64,000 nt of DNA, from contig NC_081413.1 in the NCBI RefSeq assembly GCF_030272615.1, positions 719,959,867 to 720,023,866 of the forward strand, read 5' to 3'. This DNA is from Cryptomeria japonica (taxonomy: Eukaryota > Streptophyta > Pinopsida > Cupressales > Cupressaceae). Under the pieces are notes generated by a model. That model worked only from the letters and a program-made list of their open reading frames with translations. It did not search any database and was not told the origin of the DNA. The translations under genes and the position numbers were made by a program. This document shows, piece after piece, positions 44,254-56,583 of this stretch (the stretch's first letter is position 1; each line of letters begins with the position of its first letter).

Positions 44254-45670
44254 TCAATTGACCTCATGTAGGGGCACAACCCCTAGTTGACCTCTAAGAT
44301 ACTCAAAAGTAGTCTTAGGCAGAGGTTTTGTAAAGATATCTTCTAGCTTCTCCTTGGTAGATACATGCTCCAATAATACATCTTTACTTTGCACTTTTTC
44401 TCTCAAGAAATGATATTTCAGTTCAATATGCTTGGTTCTAGCATGCAAAATAGGTTTCTTTTAAATATTAATGGCACTGGTGTTGTCGCATAAAATCCTT
44501 ACTAGATCTTTAATCTTCATCTTGAATCCTTCCAAAATGTGTTTCATTTGGATAATCTAGGTACAATTCATATAAGTTGCAACATACTTAGCTTCGGCAA
44601 TGGACTTTGATATATAGCTCTGCTTCTTGTTGCTCCTTGAAACATATCTTCCTCCAAGAAAGGATGCACCACCAATTGTGCTCTTCCTCTCACCAACATT
44701 ACCTGCCCAATCTACATCTATGTAAAGCTTCAAATCAAAGTTGCCTGAATATGGATACCATAATCCATAGTCAATAGTACCTTTCAAATATCTGAATATC
44801 TTCTTGGTTGCATTAAATGTGTCTCCTTTGGATTCTTCTGAAATCTAGCAACTATACCAATTGCATGAGCAATATCCACTCTATTGTGAACAACATAGTG
44901 CAATTTCCCTATCATTGACTTGTACTTGCTTTCATCAATAGATGTGACTTCATCCTCCTCCTTATACAATTTACAACATGTAACCATTGGTGTCCCAACT
45001 GGTTTACAGTCACTCATTCCAAATGTCTTTAACACCTCTTTCACATACTTAGACTGTGTGATAAAAATACCACTCTTCCTCTGCTAAATTTGCAAGCCTA
45101 TGAAGAATTTTATCTCTCCCAAAAGAGACATTTCAAATTTATTTTTCATCTCATTTGCAAAGTCATCACTCATGTCATCATTGCCTCCAAATATGATATC
45201 ATCTACAAACACTTCACTAACCAGTATTTTATCTTCTTCAGATTTGAGATATATGTTGTTGTCTTCACTGGTTCTTTGAAAAACCTATCTTCATCAAGTG
45301 TGAATGTAACCTTTCATACCATGCTCTCGGTGCTTGCTTCAAACCATATAGTGCCTTATGAAATTTACATACCATATCTTTTGCATCAGTCAAAGCATAA
45401 CCATCTGGCTGCTCAATGTATACTTCTTCCAGTTTCCATTTAGAAATGTTGATTTCACATCCATCTGATATACTTTGAATCCCTTATATGCTGCAAATGC
45501 AAGTAAAGGCCTAACACCTTCCAATCTAGCAGCTAGTACAAAAGTCTCACCATAGTCTTCTCCTTCTTCCTGTGCATACCCCTTGCAAACTAATCTAGCT
45601 TTGTTTTGGACTACTACTCCATCTTGATTCAGTTTATTCCTAATACCCATTCTGTACATATCGCATTTTT
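44254..45670 (-). pseudogene. E7 reverse transcriptase and RNase H, decayed
   Basis: Minus strand. Copia RT blocks include NKARLVCKGYAQEEGEDYGE, VYQMDVKSTFLNG (motif A Asp) and VDD near 45200 (motif C). GKLHYVVHNRVDIAHAIG follows. RNase H has KLYIDVDWAG, SYISKSIAEAKYVA and HFLREKV, and ends at 44254 with GVVPLHEVN. Frameshifts lie near 45660 and 44790 and there are several stops. It would copy the element RNA and remove the template. Confidence 0.9.
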
Positions 45671-47340
45671 ACTCACCGGTCTAGATAATAGGGTTCATGT
45701 GTTGTTCTTATCAATTTGATCAAGCTCCTCTTCCATAGCTTTAATCCAGTGATCATATCCAAATTCTTCCTTAGTAGTTATAGGCTCAATAGTGGAGATC
45801 ATGCGAGAATTCTCTCTAGTTCTTCTTCTGGTTAACACTCCAGCATCCTTATCTCCAATAATCTGGTCAGGATTATGATTTAATCTCACATACCTCAGAA
45901 TAATATGATCAATATCTTTAGGTTCATCTTCTTCATTATCATCATCTTCTAAATCTACCTGTTCCGCTTGAACTGGTACAACAACATTCTTTTTACCAGT
46001 TTTAGGTTTCATCGGTTTTGGTTCCAAAAATAGAATGCAAGGATCTTCTTCCTTTTTCTCCACACTAATTTCTCCTAAGACTTCAGGATACTCATCCACT
46101 TGAACATCAGCACTTTTAATGATTCTGTGTGTTCTACTGTTGTAACATTTGTAGGCCTTACTCTTGGTGGGATAACCAAGAAATATGCCTTCATCACTTT
46201 TAGCCTCAAACTTGCTAACATAGTCACCTCTCTTAATAAAAAATTTACTGCCAAATATCTTAAAATAACTAACATTAGGTGATCTACCATACTAGTATTC
46301 ATAAGGAGTTTTATCCTTACCTTTTTTTACCAATATCTGGTTCATAGTGTAGACAATTGTGCTGGCAGCTTCTCTCTAGAAAGTTTTTGCTACACCTCCT
46401 TGTATCAACATCATTCTAGCAGCTTCAACAATTGATCGATTGTTCCTCTCTACAATACCATTCTATTGTGATGTCCTCGGTGCAGAAAGATGGCTTTTGA
46501 TACCATTCTCTTCACAATATCTAGTGAATTCCTCTGAAGTAAATTCACCACCTTGATCAGTCCTCGGACACTTTATCTTCTTGCCACTTTCCTTTTCAGC
46601 TAAGGCCCTAAATGCCTTGAACTTACTAAATGCTTATGTTTTATCCATCAAGAATGTGACCCATATCATTCTTGAGCAATCATCAATGACAATTATAAAA
46701 TATCTTTCACCTTGAATACTTTTAGTCCTTATTGGTCCACAGAGGTCTGTATGAACCAAATCTAACAGATGTTCTACTGAAAAAGATTTGCTCTTAATAG
46801 TTGAGGATGTCATCTTTCCCAACTAACATTCCTTACATGGAGAATTAACCGATTTGTCCAACTGAGGCAAACCTCTCATCGACTTGGACTTACTCACTTT
46901 GACAATGTTATCAAAATTTATATGACAAAATCTTCTATGCCAAATCCAATTATCATCTATTTTAACAATTAAACAATTGTTGACTTTAGGATTCAGGTGA
47001 AATGGGTTACCTTTTGTCTACTTGTCGGTTGTAATTAGTTCGCCTTTTCTCCCATAGATTTTGCGCATTCCATTCTTAAATTCTAATGGATAACCTCTAT
47101 CATTGAATTGAGCAACACTCAAAAGATTATGCTTTAAACCTTCAACCCAGTAGACATCATCTACACTGCTCTTTCCATTAAGAAAAATAGTTCCCTTACC
47201 TTTTACCATGCAGGGTGAGTCATTTCCAAATCTCACAACTCCACCATCAAATTCCTTCAAAGTAAGAAATTTACTCCAGTCACCGGTCATGTGGTGTGAA
47301 CAACCACTATCAATGATCCAATCATCAAAATTATCCATGC
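45671..47340 (-). pseudogene. E7 protease and integrase, decayed
   Basis: Minus strand, one frame interrupted by stops. The protease site is IIDSGCSHHMTGDW (about 47315). A pre-integrase zinc region with WHRRFCHINFDN and CKEC follows. The integrase core has HTDLCGPI (first Asp), RTDQGGEF (second Asp) and GIVERNNRS (Glu), so the triad survives. The C-terminal region includes an acidic linker (about 45950) and DHWIKAMEEELDQI, the usual start of copia RT. Stops lie at 47015-47017, 46831-46833 and 46631-46633, among others. Confidence 0.9.
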
Positions 47341-47461
47341 AAGAAACTAATGCCTTCTAACCAGATGTCTCCTCTTTAATGGCTACAAAAACAATGTCTT
47401 CATTTTCATCAGTAATACCATCATCAACTGCAATGAAAAAATATCTTTTGCCTTTTCCCTT

Positions 47462-48283
47462 CTACTTCTTGAACTTCTCACGCTTATGCTCATTGTCATG
47501 ATAAGGACAATTAGATACAATGTGTCTAATCTTGTTGCATGCAAAACATTTCAAAGGTAATTTACCTATGTACTTACTAGTACCTCTGGGTAGACTCTTG
47601 GCCAACAATGCTTCAAGCTCAACTAGACTGTCTTCATCATCAACTTCTCTGCTAGATCTAGATTCATAGTTGTGACTGACATCTCTACTTTTCCTCATAG
47701 GAGGGTTAGAAACTAAAGCTCTAAATGCAGATTCAGATTTCTAAATACTACCATCATAACCATTTAATTCAAATTTAGTAAGCTTACCAATGATGGAGTC
47801 AAGGGTTACCTTAGTTTTGCCAATAGATTTTAGCTCTTGAATGGCTGCAACTCGTATAGCATAGACCAATAGAAGGGTTCTCAATACCTTGCTAACCACT
47901 GTGGCATCTTCCACTTTACCACCAGCACTCTTGATCTCACCAACTATCTCTTTGATCCTCTGACCATACTGTTGTATATTCTCACCTTCAGCCATCTGCA
48001 TGTCATCAAATTTTCCTCTCAGACTCTCTTCTTTGGCAATCCTCACATGCTCATCATCGCTATAGACCTCTTCAAGCATCTTCCATACATGATAAGAAGT
48101 CTCCAAACCATGGACATCTACATACTCTGCATCAGACAAAGAACTGATAATGGCCACCAATGCTTGATTATTTTCTTGTATCTCTTTCTTTTGATCAACA
48201 GTCATAATCCCACTAGGTGCAACATATTGAATACCAACATGTTCCCAGTATTGACTTCCAAGACTCTTGATATATATTTTCAT
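47462..48283 (-). pseudogene. E7 gag, decayed
   Basis: Minus strand, ATG 48283 (MKIYIKSLG). A copia-type gag domain has YHVWKMLEEVY, GENIQQYGQRIKEIVGEI and KVLRTLL blocks. A stop at 47738-47740 precedes an in-frame stretch with a single knuckle (CFACNKIRHIVSNC, about 47540-47500) whose central Gly is Arg. The primer site is about 120 bp upstream. Confidence 0.88.
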
Positions 48284-48399
48284 TCTATTACTTCATATTC
48301 TATAGTTTTCTATATTAAACTTCGGACCTTATTTCTTCAGCATGTTCTTCAAGATCTTTACCTCAAGTTGTTAGTCTTAGACCTTAGAGGACCTGTAAT

Positions 48400-48411
48400 G
48401 CTCTAATACCA
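48400..48411 (-). other. E7 primer-binding site (initiator tRNA-Met type)
   Basis: Minus strand TGGTATTAGAGC, two bases from the 5' LTR. Identical to the E1 site. Confidence 0.88.
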
Positions 48412-48413
48412 AT

Positions 48414-49813
48414 TGATGGTATGATGAATCAATAAGGATTCGAACAACTACTGAGAGGGGGTGAATCAATAGATAGAAAACTGACATAAACTTTTCACCA
48501 AACTCAAAATAAACCTCTCAAAGAAAACTCTATACTGACAAGTTAAACTGGTTGACTATTATAACAGAATAATAGTAAAACATCTTTGAAACTCTCAAAA
48601 CCTTTTGACTAAATCATTCAAATACTTTACTGACAATAGTTAAAACATATTTCAAATTGTTGTCGGCTAACATAACATATCAAAGTGGATTTAGTAGCTA
48701 AGCAATTTAACCATAGTAAACATAACCACAAAAGTATTCACCACTTGACACAATATTTTTGACGTGGAAACCCAAATGGGAAAAACCACAGTGGGGATGA
48801 ATACCCACAAGTATTCTGAACTCTTCTGAAGTTTTCCTTGTTAGGAGCCAAGCATGTTAAAGCTTTACAATAAGTCCTTTTAAGAACAGATCCTGTTAGG
48901 GACCACCTGGTTAAGGGATTGACTATAATGCCCTATTAGAAGCAATACCCTATTAGGAGTAACCTTGGTAGAGGATTTGAAATCCAAGCTAATGGACCAC
49001 CTGGTTAGAGGATTTAGATAACACTAAGCTTGTTAGAGCTTACCCAGTTAAGGGATTTAACTGTTGTAATTGTTAGAAAACAATAGGGGTTTATTGATTT
49101 GTTTGAATAGCACTACACTTGCTTGTTTAGATCCTTTTCATGCTCCTATCTGCATTTACATATACTGCAGATACATCTCTCAGTTCAGCAACCACAATCT
49201 CTTACTCTCAACCATAAATTGCCAACACTACAACAAAACAACTCATCAACCTTATAAACAAAATAATAGGTCGGTAACACATCACAAACCTAAACATCTC
49301 ATAGAGATTACAAACAAAATAGTTCAAGTATGACTGTTGGATTACATAACAATCATTGCACATCATTCAAGATATCCTTGACCACTCCTTGATCACTGCT
49401 TCATCGAACACTTTAACTCATTGTGCAGTTTCCATTACATGCAATGAACTTGCTCATTCCCAAGACAAAAACCGTTATCTCTATGCACCAAAAACCTTTT
49501 GAAAATCTTCTCATACAACATGCATACGTGTCATAATCATTACTGCTCACCATTAGACCATAAACCAATGTAACTGATTCACCAAGCTCCATCAGTTAGG
49601 TTTTAGCATATCAACAGGTAGTGTTTACCGGTTGATCTCACTTCTTCTCTAGTAATACCGGTTTCCTTCACAAGCTTACTTACCGGTTACAATTCCTTCA
49701 CTAGTTCTTCCTACCGATTATAAACAAGATTATTACAACATCATTACTAGTTACAATTGATATCAATGACAACATAACATTTCATTAATGCAATCTTCAT
49801 GCAAATGCTAACA
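48414..49813 (-). repeat. E7 5' LTR
   Basis: 1400 bp. It matches 42518-43888, with an extra stretch of about 40 bp near 49690. Confidence 0.92.
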
Positions 49814-50519
49814 TAGAAAAGAGAGGGAAAGTTGTTGGGATTGGGGGTTTACCTTCAGGTCAAACCCCAATTTTTGAATTAACCAAGTAATGAGAGAAAG
49901 TACTTGCAAGTAAATGTAAATGAAAGACTAAAATGTAAATCACCTCAAGGGAGGTTGTGATACAAATGTTGATAGAAATTCTTGTGTGGAATTGAACTTT
50001 GGAATCAATCTCCTCTTCAATGGTTGAATCCTTGACTTGAATGCAACACCTAGCCTTGAAGGGAGACTTGAGAATTCTCAATGCTTGAAAGGGATGCTTG
50101 AATACTTGAATGCTCTTGAATACTTGATCGCAAATTTTCACCATATTGAACTTCCACCTGACCAACTTACCCAAATGAGAGGGAAAATGCAACTTAAATA
50201 CATGTCAATTAGGGTTAATGAAATTGATTTTCGTCACAAGCCGACATCAAGGAAGTTTTCCCACTCACTGCACAACCTGCAATGCATGATTAGGAAGGGT
50301 CTTGCCCCAAAATAGGGAAAGGATAGAGGCACCACGCCCCTATCGTACCCTTTTCTCCAGGGCAAACTATAGATAGGGTGGTGCGGAGGCCAAGGAAGAA
50401 GCAGATTCCAAGGGTTGAGTAGTCTCCAATCTCTGATCAAGATAGGGTATTCAGTCTCGCATGCCTGAGGACCCTAATGTGGTCAAAAATTTCTAGGGTC
50501 ATAATTTTATGACACTATA
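49814..50519 (-). repeat. E5 3' LTR, right part
   Basis: Resumes after E7 and matches 56380-56583 and 60761-61258. It ends GACACTATA before the polypurine tract. Confidence 0.85.
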
Positions 50520-50535
50520 TTTAGCCCCCACTTTA
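50520..50535 (-). other. E5 polypurine tract
   Basis: Minus strand CTAAAGTGGGGGCTAAA, identical in core to E3. Confidence 0.85.
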
Positions 50536-50835
50536 GTGGGAGTATGAGCGTATGCCAATACTGTCGGTAAAGTACAAGGAAACAAGATTGAAAGACTTTT
50601 ACCATGTCAAGGAGGCAAGATGCACCAAGTCCCCAGTGGACTTAGGATCTTATGACTTTGATTGACAAAGTAAAAGGGAAGATCGAGAAGGGGTGAACCA
50701 TGACTAAAAGTAGCAAATTTCCTCTCATTGTGAGTCATGAAAGAAAGGATACCAAAGATTACAAAGCAACATAAAGTTCACTAAGTAATTCTAAGTATCA
50801 AGAATGAAAATATGAGCAGAGTGTATGCCCCCACA

Positions 50836-50877
50836 TTAAAGCGATCGAGCGCGCATTATGGAGAGCGATTGCTTTAA
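50836..50877. other. TTAAAGCGATCG hairpin in E5 3' interior
   Basis: Arms TTAAAGCGATCG and CGATTGCTTTAA. The equivalent in E3 is 14477-14518, at a similar distance from the polypurine tract. Confidence 0.65.
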
Positions 50878-51269
50878 GGTAGGATACACCCAAGAGAGAA
50901 GAGAGGGAGCATGTTATCACAAGGATTTAGCCCCCAATCAAAGAATAACCTCAAGGATAATGAACACAAAACATGAGGTATGAGGTAGTTTTGCTTTCCT
51001 CGGGGTGAGTATGTTTTATGATATCTCATGTATATGTGCATATAATAATAGGCATTCCCCAAAGAAGGACACTACCTTAGAAGAAAGGGAAGAGAGGATG
51101 TCTTTTGAGTCAACATGAAAGAGACCAAGAAAATATCTCAATGCTTTGCATCATCCCCAAGTAGACATTAAGGGAACAATAGAAGAACAGGGATACACAT
51201 AGAAGAATGGTCACAAAAGAGAAAGAAAAGAGAGAGCGAGAGAAGATCTAGAATGCTAATATTGCTAAT

Positions 51270-54200
51270 CTAACATGACATCTACCTCCCGATCTTGTTG
51301 ATCACTATTTCAGGAAGGCGAGCAACATGCCAAAGGAGGGACATTGAGCATAGCAGATGGAGCTATCACAAGATCCAAACAAGGACTATGCTCATGTGGT
51401 AAGTCACTTTGTTTGATTCTAGGAACTAGGATTAGGTTTGTGAAAATTTAGTTGATAAATGCTTGTCCACATCAACATATTCATACTCACTATCAGAAGC
51501 ATTAGGAGTTGTATTGCCATCATGAATAACATTTTCACCCATTTCTTCATCAAAGTTTAGAGAAAGAGGAGCAAGAACACGAATAGGAGTAAAACCATCA
51601 CATGTTTTGTGCAACTTATGATTTGGAGATGTAGGTTGAACATATTGCTTGGGAGAAAAGGGAATCATGTCAACTATCGGAGTCAGAGGATTGAGTATTT
51701 TGAGGGATATCTTCAAGAGCTTGAACATGACGTCTCCGTCGGTATTCTCTCGCACAATGATTTCGTCGAGTCTTAATGGAAGGCTGAGAAGGAGGAGGAA
51801 CACTTTAAAAAGTAGGAACGTTTCTCTCCTTGATAGTTGAAGGTTTAGGTTGAGCTCTTTTAGGTTTAACAAGAGGAGAAGTAGGCCTCTTCTCTTTATA
51901 AGAGGAAGGAGGGAGAACTACACCATACAGAGGAGGAATATTAGGTGTAGGAAAGAGACTAGGTCCATGATGTGGAGGAGGTACAGGTCTAACCTTAGGA
52001 GGAATATTGTTGTTCTTCTTGGGAGAAGATATAGTCACATCCATAGGAATAGGTTGATGATCTTCCTTAGGAGGGAGATTAGTTCTATCCGTGAGGGGAA
52101 GAACCTCAGCTTGAAGAATAATAAGAAACTCAAATGTTGATGATCTAGGTTGACTTAAGGATAAGATCATATCTTTCTTCCATTTTTTATAAGATTGAAA
52201 AAGAGCATCGCTCCTTGATGGAAGAGATTGAAATTGTTTAGGCCAAAATAAATCAATAGGAACACCGGGGTTTCTTTTGGATGGATGAAATAAGCTATGG
52301 TTCACGGTTATGATTTATCCATTGTGAGGAAATTTCAAACACTTGTGGATTGGGGAAGCAATAGCCTTCATGGAAGATAGCCAAGGATAGCCCAACTTCA
52401 CATGGAATTGATCAGGAGAGGGTATGATAACAAAGTCAACATCCATGGATTTAGTATGAACTTGAACAAGAAGGGTGATAGAGCCAATGGTAGGACAAGA
52501 GAATCTATCAAATAACTTTGCAACCATATTAGAAGCATCATATATTGGTTTATGAAATCGTAAAGTGAAAAGATACTCCTCAGTGATGAAATTAACCATG
52601 CAAGATGGATCAATAAGGGCACCACGGAAAGGGATATCCTTAACCTTTACAACTATGTATAAAGGGGCATTGGGTTCTCTAATGGTATCATTAGGGTCAA
52701 ATGTAATACAAGGATCCTTAGGCGTATCTTGTTTTTCTACCATATTTACCAAGTTCGGAGCCATAGAGGTGAATTCCTCAGAAGAGAAAGAATTAGGCAC
52801 AATCTCAATAATGTTAGAGGTATGAGAAGGCAAGGGATCATTGAAAATATTAAGATTTTGATTGGGAGGAGCTACTGATTTATTCCCTTTATCATTCACA
52901 CCTGTCACAGATATAGTATTATTATCAATTAAATCTTGAATCTTGTTTTTCAATGCAAAACATTTCTCAGTATCATGACTAGGTTGACGATGAAATTGAC
53001 AAAATGAATTGTTATCAAAATAAGGAGATGCAAGTTTAGAAGGATCAACTGGTTTTATAGGAGGAAGTTTGATAACATTTATTTGCAACAATTGAGACAT
53101 AATACTGTGTAAAGATTCTTTCAAAGAAGTAAATTATCTTTCTCTTTGGAAAATTTAGAAATAGAAGGCACACCTGTTGTAGCATTCACATTGTTGTTGT
53201 TCATTGTATCATTGAACTTGATGAAACTTTTTGTTGGTTTGAATTTTGCAAACGGTTGTTGAACACTCTCCCCCTTATCACTCGAATCCATAGGAGTGGA
53301 TTTCTCCATTTGACTCATAGCCAGTTGATAATTGTGGAGTGTTGCGCACAACTACGGAAAGGAAGTAAACTCAGACAAAAGAAGCATTTTTGTGATATCT
53401 TTTCACAAATTAGAAATAAAAATTCTTGAATATCATTATTAGGTATAGGGAAAGAAATTTGAGCACACAAAATTCTTATTTCTACCAATGAAATGACTCA
53501 CTTTTTCTTTAACACCTTGTTTATAATGCATTAAATCAGTCAAAGTGATTTTAGGACCAATGTTGTTTTGAAAATGTTGGATGAAAGCATTTGCTAGTTG
53601 TTGAAAGGAAATGATAGAATAAGAAGAAAAGATCAATACCATTGTAAAGCCTTATCTCTTAGTGTTCTTGTAAACAATCTTACAAGCAATCTTTGATCAT
53701 AAGCAAAATTGGTACACAAGGTTTGAAATGTTTTGACAAGCATAAGAGGATCACATTTTCCATTATAGAGTTCTAATTGAGGGACCTCAAAATGTTTAGG
53801 TGGCATGGCTTTAACAATATCAAGAGAAAGTGGGCTCGTAAAATCAAAGGCGGGCACTCTAAACTTGGATTGACTCATAGAAGCAATTTGTTGTTTTAAG
53901 GAAGACACAGTTTGAGCAAGATTATTAATTGTCGCTTCGATAGAAGAATTGATGTTAGACATAGTTGATTGAGAAGGTGGTGTGATGTTATTGAAAAAAG
54001 GCATGGACTGAGAATAAGGTGGTGGGACATTATGATAAGTAGGCATTGGTGATGATTGGGTAGGAAAATAGACACTTAAAGGAGGAACAAAGTTGTTGAA
54101 GGAATTTCCGGATTGTGTCACATTGATTTGTTGAGGAATAATAGGAATACTTATGGAAGACATAGGTAAAGATGGAGGATTAAATAAAGAAGAGGGATTG

Positions 54201-54757
54201 CCCCCATGACCAATGGTTGTAGGAATGACATTTTGAGTTGATGTAGCCATGATGTTGGAGGTAAAAGTAGGAATACTAGTCATAAGAGTAGTCAAAGGAA
54301 TTGAAGGATTGACTTGTGTTGAAGGTTGTGAATAACCTAGGGTTTTGGCACAACTCTTGATAGGCATGACATTAGAGTCAACAATATGTGCAATGCCACA
54401 CAATATATCAGTTCCATTCTTATCACTTTGAATCATGCACTTAAGGCATTCAATTAATGGAAGAGCTTCACTATTAGGGTATTCTTGGGACATACATTGT
54501 TGAAAGTTATCAAAATGAATGTCCAATGTGGAAAGTTGATCTATAAAGACCCTAGTGAAAGCTTCTTCTTCATTATGGGATTCATCAATGGGGTGAATAG
54601 GGACATGATTAGGATGGGAAGAATTTGCATGATCCTCATTAAAGAAGTCACCCAAATTAGGATCCATCTCCTCAGTAATTAAACCTTGGGAGGCCTTAAT
54701 TCTAATGCTTCATCTAACGAGGATACTGTAGGTAGGACTAATAGTGGTAAAAATCAT
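51270..54757 (-). pseudogene. E5 gag-protease polyprotein, heavily decayed
   Basis: Minus strand, counterpart of the E3 ORF. The ATG is 54757 (MIFTTISPTYS). An early TGA near 54718 replaces an Arg codon of E3. The Pro/Ser-rich N-terminus reaches the gag domain (LELYNGKCDPLMLV, LRDKALQWY) near 53640. The knuckle CQFHRQPSHDTEKC has lost its Gly. The protease-like block is LIDPSCMVNFITEE (about 52615). The tail ends at 51270. Frameshifts lie near 53640, 53120, 51850 and 51430, with added stops. No RT or integrase follows before the polypurine tract. Confidence 0.85.
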
Positions 54758-55856
54758 GCACTAGAGGGAAATTTTGAATTTTGGAATATAGGAACAAAGC
54801 TTACAAAATTGAGTAATGCAAAATTTAAGAAAATGATGATTACACAATTTGAACTTTATTGGACGAAGAGGATGACACAATTTCCAAAAATGAAAGGAAA
54901 TTGGAATTTTAAAATTAGAGCCAAGGGAATACCACTTAATTTTAAAATCAGAATTTTTAAAATTAGGGCAGACTATAATTAACCTCTTAATTTTAAAAAT
55001 TTCTTGAAATTTGAAATGTTGAATTTTGAGGTATTTTCGATTCTAGAGGGGTCAAAAATCGACAAAATCAGCCAATCTTCTGGATTTAGGCTATTAAATA
55101 CAATCATAATAGTCTCCCAAAATTTTAGGAAAAAAGTCGAAGACCGTGGCGGGAATGCACATGGTCCAACCAGCTTTTTTCAAAATTTTCAAGGATGAAT
55201 ATTACGTTGATTTCAAAGCTAACCCCCAAAAATTGGCAAATTTTATGATTTCTAGATGGGCGAAGTGAAGGTGCAAATATAAAAATAGGACCCTATTAGG
55301 GTTTTGAAGAAAAAGAGGAATTGAATTGCAAATTTGAAAAAGGTCAAACCTAATGGATAGGGACACCTTGGAAAATGTTTAGAAATATGAATTTGAATGA
55401 AATCGATTGAAATTTGTGCAAGATCCAATTAAATTTGAAATTAGGGTTTTATAACCTAACCACTTAATTTTGAATTCTGAATTTTAGTAAAAAGGGGAAA
55501 TTAAAAATTTGAATTGTAGGAATGAAAACAAGTATGAGAGCAATCAGAAATCTGAAAATTAAATGGAAATCCAATTTTTGCACAAGTTCAAGATGATTTT
55601 TGAAAATTAGGGTTTTGACAAGTAACCGCTTAATTTTGTAAATTTGATTTTCAAGTTGAACAAGACAATGAGGAAATTGAATTTGGCAAACAAAACAATT
55701 TTCAGATCTAAGATAACCACAAGCAATTTTTATAAATCACAAGTTCATTTTTAATTTTAAAAACTAGGGTTTTTAATGATTTAACCACTAAGTTTGCAAC
55801 AATTTGTAACTTGCAAATGAAAAATATGCAATTTTGTTCTAAGGAAAGCATGCAAG
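54758..55856 (-). other. E5 5' leader
   Basis: AT-rich, no supported ORF. One hairpin module lies at 55139-55167. The equivalent E3 leader has two. Confidence 0.6.
55139..55167. other. GACCGTG...CATGGTC hairpin, E5 leader copy
   Basis: Arms GACCGTG and CATGGTC, one mismatch, in the same context as the E3 leader copies. Confidence 0.55.
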
Positions 55857-55872
55857 ATGTCGGGTTCACTAA
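55857..55872 (-). other. E5 primer-binding site
   Basis: Minus strand TAGTGAACCCGACATC, close to the E3 site. The first G of TGG is mutated. Confidence 0.6.
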
Positions 55873-55874
55873 AA

Positions 55875-56583
55875 TGTAATGTCACCAAAATCTATTGGTG
55901 GGTGAAAATGTGTAAATGAGAGATCAAGAGGAAAACTACCCTTTCCCTCCAAGGAGAGATGAGAGTTTCACTATGGATTTCCCTTCATACACTTTTCACC
56001 TATTACATTGGAAGAGAGGAAAATTCACTAGATTCAACCTCCAAAGAAGAAGATAGAATTCTGAATGAAATGGGAATGATAAGTTAATCCCCTCTTCCTA
56101 TTTGAAATGGAAGGGAATTGATTGAATTATGTAGTGTAAAAGTGACAAAGAAATGACTATAACTTGAGATCGGAGTATGGGATGAAGTTGTGCACCTAGA
56201 TCTGGTAGTAATATGTCAAGATGAAGTCGCCCTATGAATTTGAGGAAAAGTTGTTTGGACCGTGGCAGGAATGTACACAGTCCTCCAAAAAATCCGCGAA
56301 ATGAAAAGGGTTTTTCTACCTCTACAAATGGAGTCCAAGTCTGAAAGTATAGTTGTGCACCTGTAACCTACACACAGAAAAAAGACGGAAAGGTGTTGGG
56401 ATTGGGGGTTTGCCTTCAAGTCAAACCCCAGTTTTGGAAATAACCAAGTAAGGAGAGAAAGTACTTGCAAGTAAATGTAAATGAAAGATTGAAATGTAAA
56501 TCACCTCAAGGGAGGTTGTCATAGCAATGTTGATAGAAATGCTTGTGTGGGATTGAATGTTGGAATTAATCTCATCTTCAATG
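55875..56583 (-). repeat. E5 5' LTR, left part
   Basis: TGTAATGTCACC..., with a hairpin at 56257-56284. It is cut after CAATG (56579-56583). Confidence 0.85.
56257..56284. other. GGACCGTG...CACAGTCC hairpin, E5 5' LTR copy
   Basis: Same hairpin with one mismatch in the right arm. Confidence 0.6.

Larger units (their letters stand above)
42518..49813 (-). mobile_element. E7: Ty1/copia retrotransposon
   Basis: 7296 bp, minus strand, in the E5 3' LTR. LTRs are 42518-43888 and 48414-49813, the polypurine tract starts at 43889 and the primer site is 48400-48411. The flanks AAGAA (42513-42517) and TAGAA (49814-49818) are a near-perfect duplication. The domain order gag, protease, integrase, RT, RNase H is diagnostic of Ty1/copia. 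The frame is largely continuous from 48283 to about 45700, then shifts near 45660 and 44790, with many stops. Confidence 0.93.

Noticed and set aside
45090-45443. 117-codon plus-strand frame
   Set aside because: Antisense to the E7 reverse transcriptase.
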